Below are positions 34,164 through 41,070 of a stretch of 41,070 nucleotides of DNA, in pieces (the stretch's first letter is position 1; every line of letters begins with the position of its first letter). The stretch covers positions 1-41,070 of the forward strand of contig CAJFNK010000046.1 in NCBI GenBank assembly GCA_904394685.1. Reading direction: 5' to 3'. The DNA comes from Candidatus Heritagella gallinarum. Lineage in GTDB: Bacteria > Bacillota > Clostridia > Oscillospirales > Acutalibacteraceae. A program made the position numbers and the translations under genes. A model generated the notes under the pieces. That model saw nothing but the letters and a program-made list of their open reading frames with translations, was not told where the DNA came from and made no database searches.

Positions 34164-35910
34164 CCGATGCCTCCTTTTGAGGAATGTAGATGGAGACGCA
34201 AACTCCACCTTCCGTATTGTTGCGCAACTCCATGGTGAATTCTTTTCCATAAAAATAGGACAAACGGGAATACACATTGCGAAGGCCGATGGACGAACCA
34301 GGGCTATCATCCCCTGTGCGCATCCGCACATTGATTTCTTCCACTTGATTGATGGGAATTCCAGAACCGTTATCGATCATTTCGATACGCCATCCTGATC
34401 CTTCCGCCATTCCACTGACCACCAGCACATTATATTCGCTTCTCCGGTCAAAACCATGAGAGAAGAAATTTTCTGCCAGAGGCTGGAGCCAGAACTTGGG
34501 CGTTTTTTGTTCCAGAAGCTCCTGATCGAACATAATCTGGTATCCAAAGCTATCGGGATAACGAAGCTGCATGATCTGCAAATACGATTCCAAAAGTTCC
34601 TTTTCTTCCGAGAAAAACAGAACGCCTTCTTTTCGTATCATATCCCGATACAAAGCTCCCAGCAGCGCAATTGCATCTGCTGTCTGCGGATTTTTTTCCG
34701 CCAGCGCTTTTGCCCGAATCGCTTCCAGGGTATTATACAAAAAGTGAGGATTGATCTGATGCTGCATCGCACGCATATCAGCTTCCTTCTGCTGAAGCTG
34801 CATCCGGTATTCCATCAGAATCCGTTCGTCTAACTCGTTGCTCATACTTTCCAGCGCTTCTGAAATCATCCCATACTCATCTTTTCCCCTGAATTTGGGA
34901 CGCTTCATCTGTTTGACACCTTTAAAATCGCCCTTCTCCACCTTTTCAATAATTCCCAGCATATAACCCAGGAAATAAGAATCATAGTGGACGTTCCAGT
35001 ATATAAAACCAATCACCAAAATATCCAGTAGAAAAATAGCCAATACCATCAGCCAAATCAGATGGTTATTCTCAGCCATCAATGCTCCTATGCTTACAGT
35101 GGCTATATAGGAAAACCGATGAAGCGGTTCTTCATAACGGGTAAAGAAAACATAGTCCGTTCCGTCAAAAAAGCCGCCGCTGTCATCTGTTTGTTTTGCC
35201 GCTGTTTTCAGCCAGGTGATTTGCCTGGCATTACTGTCCTTTCGTATTCCCCATAGCCTATCAGTGGAATCTACCACCGCATACTGTCCAATATAAGGGT
35301 GTTGGGTTCGGAAGACTTCATCCCCCTTTACCCAACAGCACACTTTCCCCAGAGTACTGTTCAAACTTCCCGCTGCACGAACCTGAAATTGATGAATCAT
35401 CCAGTCATCCGAAGCAATTTGTGGAGTTCTGGAAAAATTCCCATAGGAAGAACGCAGAGTTCCATAAGAATCAACATAGACAATTTTATCAACACTGCTG
35501 CTGGATAAAACCGTAGCGCTGTTGACAAAACTGTTGCTGCGACTAAACAGGCCTTTGAGATATTCCGTAAAAGATTCTATTTGAGCGCTGGTACGCAGGC
35601 TGTTATTCCTGCGCTGGTTCAGATAGTCCTGTTCGTCCTTAGCCGTAAAATAGGCCTGTGCATCATCCATCATGGCCACAGAACTATATAAACTCCAGGC
35701 ATAGTCCTCGATACTCTCTTTTTCTTTCTGCACACGCTCCACAATATCTTCAAATGCTTTTTGCGCTTCTTCCTGTTGGCTTAAAAGCCATCCTTTTGCA
35801 AAAAACATAATCATCCCAGATAAAAGCAGAAAGCTAAAAAACAATACCAGTACTACCGCAAAAGTAAACCTTCTGCGATAAATCTGATAATGAAAAAAGC
35901 GATTGTGCAT
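34141..35910 (-). CDS. YesM-type sensor histidine kinase of the mannoside locus
   Basis: A 589-residue kinase: membrane helix (about 15-38), extracellular sensor domain (about 40-275), second helix (about 285-305), then kinase. The phospho-His lies in QHQINPHFLYNTLEAIR; the N box is LQPLAENFFSHGF and the G boxes IDNGSGIP and GSSIGLRNVY. GGAGGG precedes the ATG at 35910. An in-frame ATG at 36018 with a strong GGGGAGG site would add 36 residues; that site is buried in a hairpin. The kinase probably senses a mannoside. Confidence 0.9.
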   Translation of the reverse strand: MHNRFFHYQIYRRRFTFAVVLVLFFSFLLLSGMIMFFAKGWLLSQQEEAQKAFEDIVERVQKEKESIEDYAWSLYSSVAMMDDAQAYFTAKDEQDYLNQRRNNSLRTSAQIESFTEYLKGLFSRSNSFVNSATVLSSSSVDKIVYVDSYGTLRSSYGNFSRTPQIASDDWMIHQFQVRAAGSLNSTLGKVCCWVKGDEVFRTQHPYIGQYAVVDSTDRLWGIRKDSNARQITWLKTAAKQTDDSGGFFDGTDYVFFTRYEEPLHRFSYIATVSIGALMAENNHLIWLMVLAIFLLDILVIGFIYWNVHYDSYFLGYMLGIIEKVEKGDFKGVKQMKRPKFRGKDEYGMISEALESMSNELDERILMEYRMQLQQKEADMRAMQHQINPHFLYNTLEAIRAKALAEKNPQTADAIALLGALYRDMIRKEGVLFFSEEKELLESYLQIMQLRYPDSFGYQIMFDQELLEQKTPKFWLQPLAENFFSHGFDRRSEYNVLVVSGMAEGSGWRIEMIDNGSGIPINQVEEINVRMRTGDDSPGSSIGLRNVYSRLSYFYGKEFTMELRNNTEGGVCVSIYIPQKEASDVYPVDC

Positions 35911-36021
35911 GAGATCCCTCCGTGTTTTAAAGCCGGCAGCTTTCTTGAAAATCTGCCGCCCCAAAAAACATACTTTTTCGTTCATTTCCGACACCACCAC
36001 CAAAACATGGATTTTCATTAC

Positions 36022-36046
36022 ACCTCCCCATATTTAGAGGGGAGGT
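36022..36046. other. Hairpin enclosing an upstream ribosome site; plus-strand terminator
   Basis: ACCTCCCC (36022-36029) and GGGGAGGT (36039-36046) form an 8-bp stem, loop ATATTTAGA. On the plus strand it is followed by TTTTTT, a good intrinsic terminator, though no plus-strand gene is seen. On the minus strand the stem contains the GGGGAGG ribosome site of the ATG at 36018. Confidence 0.7.
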
Positions 36047-36090
36047 TTTTTGTTATGCATCGGAATGAAATGGTATAACTTATTCTCTTC

Positions 36091-36120
36091 ATTATACCGC
36101 TTCAGATGCTTTTTGTACAA
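36091..36120 (-). promoter_or_regulatory. Promoter of the kinase-regulator-GH130-GH38 unit
   Basis: On the minus strand TTGTAC (36115-36120), 18 bp, TATAAT (36091-36096). The -35 is part of the recurrent motif TTTTTGTACAA (plus strand 36110-36120). Confidence 0.7.
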
Positions 36121-36256
36121 TACATCCAGAAAAAATTATTTTATTTCTGGAATTTTTAAAACACATTTTGTGAAAGGGAACCATTTCTGTTGAACAGTTC
36201 TGCACAATTTCTTTTTATAGCCGTAATTCTGCCAATCTATCTCAAACAACCGCAAA

Positions 36257-36286
36257 GCGGAGGCAAAGCCGCCGGCCTGCCTCCGC
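36257..36286 (-). terminator. Hairpin after the mannoside binding-protein gene
   Basis: GCGGAGGC (36257-36264) pairs with GCCTCCGC (36279-36286), enclosing a second GC-rich stem. On the minus strand a TTTGCGGTTGTTT tract follows. Likely terminates or stabilises the transporter transcript about 45 bases past the stop. Confidence 0.55.
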
Positions 36287-36331
36287 CTCTGCTCTAAGAG
36301 CGGTGTGCAAATTTAAAGTATACTTGCAGAA

Positions 36332-37798
36332 TTATTTGAAGAACTCATCAATCTGCTTCTGAGCTTCCTGCATGATGGTATCCAGGCCAGCAGCCTTCAG
36401 TTCTTCGATGCACTTGGAAAGTTTTGCGTCAAGGTCATCCACAGCGCCGGTCAGCAGGTCATACTTATATTTCTCCCACACTGCGATGCAGTTGGTGATT
36501 TCGTTCTTGATGTTGCTCTGATCCAGAGAATAGCCCATGCAGACGGACTCGGTTGCTTCTTCGTTCTGCTTCTGGACGTCTTTCCACTGGTCGGGGTCGT
36601 CGCCTTCAACAGTAGACATGTTGAAGAAGGTAGCCTGGGTGTACTTGGCAAGGCCGGTTCCCCAGCTGCTATCTTTGTTTACCTTAACAACGTTTTCGCT
36701 TACATACTCGAAGTCTTTGCCTTCGATACCGTATGCCAGCATATCACGGAATTTGTGGTCGGTGTTTGCAAATTCCAGAACCTTCAGAGCAGCGTCAGCA
36801 TACTTGGAGTTCTTGGAAACAGCGTTCATGGAACCTTGAACGGTACCGGTGGAGTACATGGGGCCAAAGACCTTTACCAGGTCGTATTTCTCAACGCCCT
36901 GCAGCTTCTGCCAAGTACCAGCAGCGCCCGGCCAGCCCTGTGCATTACCAAATGCCAGGCCCTTATATTCTTCCTTGGATACGTTAGCATCGGGGTTGAT
37001 GATGCCAGCCTTATACCACTTGTTCAGCAGTTCAAACTGATGCTTGATTTCGGGCTGCTCCAGAGTGTTGACAACTTTACGGCTGCTGTCGTCAACCTTT
37101 ACGCCGATAGCGGGGATACCGCTGCACAGGTCGTCATAGTTGTTAAAGAATCCGTTCCAGATGGAACCCTGAGCCATCTTAACAGGATAGAAGGATTTTC
37201 CTTCGCCTTCCTTCATCTTTGTAAAGATCGGGTCGAGGTCGTCCATTGTCTTGATGTTCTCATAATCGATGTCATACTTCTGGACATACTTGTCGTCGAA
37301 ATACCAGAACTGAGCGATAGAAGAATCCTTGTAGGTAGGTACTGCATAGACCTTACCGTTCAGCTGTACGCCTTCCCACAGGTTTTCGGGAACAAACTTA
37401 TACAGGTCGGGAGTAACAGACTGCACCTTCTCGGTAATGTCGAGCATTGCGTTCAGGTTGACAAAACGGCTGTAGTTGGTGTTGTTCACGAACATCAGGT
37501 CAAAATACTCAGCGGAGTTAACGATGGTGTTCATCTTGGTGTCATAAGAATCCCAGGAAGCTACCTTGATATCGATCTTGGCGTTGATTTCCTTTGCGAG
37601 ATACTCGTTGATCTTTGCCATGCTGTCTGCGAAATCGCTAGGCACGGTGCCACCAACAGTCCACCAGGTCAAGGTAGGAACCTCACTGGTTCCACCGCCG
37701 CTGGTATTTCCGCCATCTCCAGAACCAGCACAACCGGTAAGAGCGCTTGCGCCCATTACCATAGCCAAAGCCAGAGAGAGAATACGCATTTTCTTCAT
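36332..37798 (-). CDS. CUT1 ABC transporter substrate-binding lipoprotein (LplA-like)
   Basis: A 488-residue extracellular solute-binding protein of the family-1 sugar type. The signal peptide MKKMRILSLALAMVMGASALTGC ends in a lipobox, followed by a Gly/Ser linker. The mature protein begins VPTLTWWTVGGTVPSD. It is related to LplA-type binding proteins, used for oligosaccharides in Firmicutes. GGAGG precedes the ATG. Third gene of the transporter operon, downstream of two permeases. No ATPase is encoded here; such CUT1 systems usually share MsmK. Confidence 0.9.
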   Translation of the reverse strand: MKKMRILSLALAMVMGASALTGCAGSGDGGNTSGGGTSEVPTLTWWTVGGTVPSDFADSMAKINEYLAKEINAKIDIKVASWDSYDTKMNTIVNSAEYFDLMFVNNTNYSRFVNLNAMLDITEKVQSVTPDLYKFVPENLWEGVQLNGKVYAVPTYKDSSIAQFWYFDDKYVQKYDIDYENIKTMDDLDPIFTKMKEGEGKSFYPVKMAQGSIWNGFFNNYDDLCSGIPAIGVKVDDSSRKVVNTLEQPEIKHQFELLNKWYKAGIINPDANVSKEEYKGLAFGNAQGWPGAAGTWQKLQGVEKYDLVKVFGPMYSTGTVQGSMNAVSKNSKYADAALKVLEFANTDHKFRDMLAYGIEGKDFEYVSENVVKVNKDSSWGTGLAKYTQATFFNMSTVEGDDPDQWKDVQKQNEEATESVCMGYSLDQSNIKNEITNCIAVWEKYKYDLLTGAVDDLDAKLSKCIEELKAAGLDTIMQEAQKQIDEFFK

Positions 37799-37872
37799 AA
37801 TTTCTCCTCCTATAAAATTAGGTTTTTTTATAGTCTGCCGGGAACGTCCCAGCGGGAAAACAATAGGATCAA

Positions 37873-38802
37873 TTAGCCCTTTACAGCGCCAACTGTCAAA
37901 CCGGAAATGAAATATTTCTGGAAGTAGGGATAAGCGCAGGCGATAGGCAGAACAATAATCACAACGATTGCCATACGAGCCGATTCCTTGGGCATATTAG
38001 CGGCAAGTTCAACTGCCGAAATACCCATACTGGAAGCATTGGCTGCCAGCGCCGTGATGTTTGTCATAATGTCATTCAGCAAAGCCTGAAGGCTCTTTAA
38101 GGTGGTATCGTCAATATACAGCATAGACTGATACCAGTCGTTCCAGTAGCTGAAGCACAGGAACAGTCCAATCGTTGCCAGCAGGGGCAGCGAAATGGGA
38201 AGGACAATGCGGAAGAAGATGGTAAACTGTCCTGCACCGTCAATCTTTGCAGATTCGATCAGTGAATCCGGAACGGTTTGACGGAAGAAGGTTTTACAGA
38301 TAACCACGTTAAAGGAAGATACTGCCAGAGGCAGGATCAGAACCCACACACTGTTTTTCAGTCCCAACAGGGTACCCACTACAAAGTAGGTAGAAACCAG
38401 ACCGCCGTTGAATACCATGGGGATAAATACCACCCAGGTGAGGAAGCCTTTTAATTTATAATTGGGACGGCTGATAGTATAACCCATCAGCGTTGTGAGC
38501 AGTACGCCCAAAACTGTACCCACAATCGTAACAAACAGGGAGATTCCAACAGCACGAAGAATCATCTCACTCTGATTGGTAAGGAACAGGAAACCTTCCG
38601 GAGAAAATGCTCTGGGAATCAAGCTATAACCAAATTCTGAAATCATATCCTCGTCCGAAACGGAAATTGCCAGAACCAGCAAAACCGGGATAATGCAGGT
38701 CAAGGATATCAGGATAAAGATCAGGTTTAAAATCGCATTGGAACCATTAGAAACTCGGTTGAATTTCTCAAGACCATCGAGATCCATTTTTTTCTTTGCC
38801 AT
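37873..38802 (-). CDS. CUT1 ABC transporter permease (LplC/YtcP-like)
   Basis: A 309-residue permease with six membrane helices. The EAA-loop motif is ESAKIDGAGQFTIFFRIVLPISLP, which contacts the ATPase. The ending YPYFQKYFISGLTVGAVKG is diagnostic of the LplC/YtcP group. GAGGAGG precedes the ATG and the gene starts 15 bases after the upstream permease. A gap of 74 bases separates it from the binding-protein gene. Confidence 0.94.
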   Translation of the reverse strand: MAKKKMDLDGLEKFNRVSNGSNAILNLIFILISLTCIIPVLLVLAISVSDEDMISEFGYSLIPRAFSPEGFLFLTNQSEMILRAVGISLFVTIVGTVLGVLLTTLMGYTISRPNYKLKGFLTWVVFIPMVFNGGLVSTYFVVGTLLGLKNSVWVLILPLAVSSFNVVICKTFFRQTVPDSLIESAKIDGAGQFTIFFRIVLPISLPLLATIGLFLCFSYWNDWYQSMLYIDDTTLKSLQALLNDIMTNITALAANASSMGISAVELAANMPKESARMAIVVIIVLPIACAYPYFQKYFISGLTVGAVKG

Positions 38803-38817
38803 TCTTTCCGCCTCCTC

Positions 38818-39768
38818 TTAAATCATCGCACTGTCAGGGTCGATTTTGCGGACAATGGCGTTTGCTATCAGAATCGTGATACATCCAGCCACAGACTGTA
38901 CAAACGCAGCAGCAGCAGCCATACCGGTTGTGCCAGCTTTCAGCATTTTGTACACATAGACATCCAGAGTAGTAACCACTTCATACAGAGAGTTGGAATC
39001 ACGGGGTACCTGGAAGAACAGGCCGAAATCGGAATAGAAAATACGGCCAACAGCCATAATGAACATCATGATAATAACGGATTTCATTAGAGGAAGGGTG
39101 ATGAACTTCATCTGCTTCCAGATGCTGGCGCCGTCAATAACAGCAGCCTCATAGAGAGAGCGGTCAATTCCGGCAACTGTTGCCAGATACACGACCATGC
39201 TATAGCCAAGACCTTTCCACACATTCATAAAGGTCAGCAGGAACGGCCAGAGTTCAGCTTTCATATACCACTGCTGCGGTTCTCCACCGCAATTTACTAC
39301 CAGCTGATTGACAAGGCCCATATCATAGCTCAGGAAAGCCCATACCAAAGCACTGACAACCACCCAGGAAAGGAAGTAGGGCATAAACATTGCCGTCTGG
39401 TAGGCTTTTGCCAGGCGCTTTCCATGAAGCAGGCCAATCATCAGTGTAGCAGCTACCGGGAGGACGATACCCAGAATAATAAACAGAATGTTATATCCCA
39501 GGGTGTTGCGAAGGATAATCCAAATATCACCGGTACCAAACATAAACTTGAAGTTATCAAGTCCGCACCATCTACTCTCGATAATGCTCTGGATAAATCC
39601 GCCGCTGCTGACGGTATACTCCTTGAACGCAATAATGATACCAAACATCGGAAGGAATGAGAACAGAATATACCACACTGTGGTAGGCAGAGCCAGAAGG
39701 CTCAACTCTGTGTCATCCCGGTCCCAACGTTTTTTTGTCCGTGCAGTTGGGACATTTTTTTTGGACAT
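38818..39768 (-). CDS. CUT1 ABC transporter permease (LplB/YteP-like)
   Basis: A 316-residue permease with six helices. The EAA motif is EAAVIDGASIWKQMKFITLPLM. FGIIIAFKEYTVSSGG and the C-terminal IVRKIDPDSAMI are typical of LplB. First gene of the transporter operon. The frame opens at 39810, but GGGGGAAA lies before the ATG at 39768, where the basic start MSKKNVPTARTKKRW begins. Confidence 0.93.
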   Translation of the reverse strand: MSKKNVPTARTKKRWDRDDTELSLLALPTTVWYILFSFLPMFGIIIAFKEYTVSSGGFIQSIIESRWCGLDNFKFMFGTGDIWIILRNTLGYNILFIILGIVLPVAATLMIGLLHGKRLAKAYQTAMFMPYFLSWVVVSALVWAFLSYDMGLVNQLVVNCGGEPQQWYMKAELWPFLLTFMNVWKGLGYSMVVYLATVAGIDRSLYEAAVIDGASIWKQMKFITLPLMKSVIIMMFIMAVGRIFYSDFGLFFQVPRDSNSLYEVVTTLDVYVYKMLKAGTTGMAAAAAFVQSVAGCITILIANAIVRKIDPDSAMI

Positions 39769-40310
39769 GTCGTTTCCCCCTTCTATAAAAATCACTGTTC
39801 CAGCATGCAAGCTTTGTAAAAAGTCTGTTCACATCTTCCTCACTGTTTTCAGTAGCTTTTATACAAAAGCGTGCATCACTTTTTCCACGAGATTATTATA
39901 AATGTTAATCGACATTTCCAAAATATCATTTTTATTAGAACAACTCTAAAAACGTTAGGTTTTGGATTCAAAACTTTTTGTCGAATTTAGTGCATATTAT
40001 ATACATTTTAAAAAAACATAAAGTTTGTATGGTACAATATAAAGTTTATATATTATAAAAAATTTTGCTTTAGAAACACTCTTGTTACATTCTTTTCTGT
40101 TTTGCACAAGTATGCTTTTTATTTTTTGGAACGCAAAATAAGTCTTGTTGATCCTAGAATTTTGTTTTGTAGAAAAACAATTTTACTATCTCAATAAAGT
40201 CATTTAATCATAGTAGGCTCCGATTGTCTATTCTAAAAAAGCCGCTTTTACTTCTATAAACTTCACATTTTACACAATCGTGATAAGTTGATGACTTTTC
40301 AAAAACATAT
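39769..40310. other. AT-rich intergenic region upstream of the transporter operon
   Basis: No gene seen. On the minus strand a TATAAT at 39996-40001 (preceded by TGTA) could be the transporter -10; there is no good -35. Long A/T runs follow up to 40310. Confidence 0.4.
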
Positions 40311-40343
40311 ATAAACAAAAAGACACCCTCGAATGAGGATGCC
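40311..40343 (-). terminator. Terminator downstream of the methyltransferase remnant
   Basis: On the minus strand GGCATCCTC and GAGGGTGTC pair over 9 bp (with G-U pairs) around ATTC, followed by TTTTTGTTTAT. Confidence 0.75.
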
Positions 40344-40451
40344 TGGAGAACGAATATTCTTTTTTTAATAAAGTGGTGAGAACCCGACGAAGTATCTTTT
40401 GGGTAAGTGAGAGTAGCGCTTGCTGAACTTCATGCATTACCATTTGTCTGA

Positions 40452-40893
40452 TTAAATTGTTTTCTTGTGAGCAATGACAGCATACCACTCCATTTCTTCT
40501 AATGGCATCTCCTTTGCAATAGAAGGACAGGGATATATTTCTATGCTTTCATATCCCATCTCCTTCAAGGTTTCAAAAATCAGATCATTGGGAATGGGAT
40601 TGTAATGCTCTTCGAAAAATTCTTTCTGAAAAATCTTTCCATCCTTTTCAAAGGTAAAAAGTAGGTTGAAGATTATCGAGCCATCATCCTCTCACTCAAA
40701 TCAGAGCCAGAAAGTGTGATGCCCATGTCCAAAACAGGAAGCGTCATAGCACCAGACCCAATGCTAACACATCCAACATGGTATGAATATCTTTCTCTGC
40801 AAATAGTTTCTGCCAATATCTAAGATTCCAGGAGTAACGAGTATCATTTTCCAAAAGGTCATAGATTTCTGCACGATCATAAAGTTTGCTCAT
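40452..40893 (-). pseudogene. Decayed class I SAM-dependent methyltransferase
   Basis: Three minus-strand frames in succession encode a methyltransferase-like protein. The first (from ATG 40893, GGGGGAG upstream) gives MSKLYDRAEIYDLLENDTR and continues to HTMLDVL. A frameshift near 40767 leads to SIGSGAMTLPVLDMGITLSGSDLSERM, the SAM-binding motif I region, ending at a stop at 40673. The third frame starts near 40690 with DDGSIIFNLLFTFEKDGKIF and ends in a normal C-terminus (EWYAVIAHK) at 40452. Total about 140 residues against roughly 240-250 normally, so an internal deletion plus two frameshifts is inferred. Not functional. Confidence 0.75.
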
Positions 40894-40966
40894 GATGCTC
40901 CCCCATTTGATTTCTTTTACTTACTTCTACTTCTACTTAAAACAGTAAATCTAAAACAAATTATAA

Positions 40967-40996
40967 CATATATGCAGTAAAAGTGGGTAGTGTCAA
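40967..40996 (-). promoter_or_regulatory. Promoter upstream of the methyltransferase remnant
   Basis: On the minus strand TTGACA (40991-40996), 18 bp, TATATG (40967-40972). The remaining bases to the window end hold no recognisable gene. Confidence 0.5.
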
Positions 40997-41070
40997 GTAT
41001 TTTTCGCAAAATGGTTTGCAGGCCCTGGCATGAGAGAAGTCAGCCAGCAATGGAGGCATCCTCAACGGCA

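Noticed and set aside
40270-40488. A minus-strand frame of 72 codons
   Set aside because: It crosses the terminator at 40311-40343 and overlaps the methyltransferase relic in another frame. No ribosome site or family pattern.
40997-41070. An insertion-sequence end near the window edge
   Set aside because: The last bases faintly suggest a mobile-element border, but there is no inverted repeat or transposase frame in view.

Overview
The window looks like chromosomal DNA from an anaerobic, spore-forming, gut-type member of the Clostridia (Firmicutes), probably Oscillospirales/Ruminococcaceae-like. Evidence: the gene order rimP-nusA-ylxR-ylxQ-infB with a short NusA, a spoVT gene, Gram-positive lipoproteins, YesM-type sensor kinases with AraC-type regulators, strong AGGAGG ribosome sites, a DUF6472-like small protein and host-glycan enzymes. 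Nearly all genes lie on the minus strand. No tRNA, rRNA, CRISPR array or intact mobile element was seen.

Layout. (1) 31-4862: the minus-strand operon rimP-nusA-ylxR-ylxQ-infB, with a good sigma-A promoter and a leader hairpin that looks like an intrinsic terminator. (2) 4921-5533: spoVT behind a sigma-G-like promoter. (3) 5678-15109: a sugar uptake and sensing region read mglB, mglA, mglC, then response regulator, sensor kinase, membrane-anchored sugar-binding protein and a second MglB-like lipoprotein. (4) 15461-15898: a small lipoprotein on the plus strand. (5) 15948-19318: an Rnf-like cluster in the order C-D-E-A. (6) 19363-22435: a MecA-like adaptor gene (+), rpe, an AEC-type transporter and two small membrane proteins. 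(7) 22700-24057: an RpfB/YabE-like cell-wall protein behind a consensus promoter. (8) 24620-27788: a small ribbon-helix-helix protein, a cysteine-rich DUF6472-like protein, and a plus-strand redox operon (ferredoxin, NapH-like membrane Fe-S protein, CoA-disulfide reductase with rhodanese). (9) 27879-29141: a zinc-ribbon/TPR/RsiV-like membrane protein. (10) 29270-39768: a mannoside or N-glycan utilisation locus with a CUT1 ABC transporter, two-component system, GH130 phosphorylase and GH38 alpha-mannosidase. (11) 39769-41070: AT-rich DNA with a decayed SAM-methyltransferase gene.

The most unusual item is the Rnf-like cluster. The four genes are intact and translationally coupled, but rnfG and rnfB are absent. 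By comparison with family motifs recalled from memory, the remaining subunits have lost most cofactor sites. All four membrane cysteines that hold the RnfA/RnfE iron-sulfur centre are replaced (Ser29 and Ser115 in A; Tyr37 and Ser120 in E). The FMN-bearing threonine of RnfD is replaced, and RnfC lacks the glycine-rich flavin/NADH loop. Only the two CxxCxxCxxxCP clusters of RnfC remain. Because the frames are open and the losses are coordinated, a repurposed complex is more likely than a pseudogene cluster. Its function is unknown.

Other points are a repeated TTTTTGTACAA motif upstream of three minus-strand operons, a pair of LexA-like boxes flanking one promoter, and a hairpin that hides the ribosome site of an upstream start of the mannoside-locus sensor kinase.
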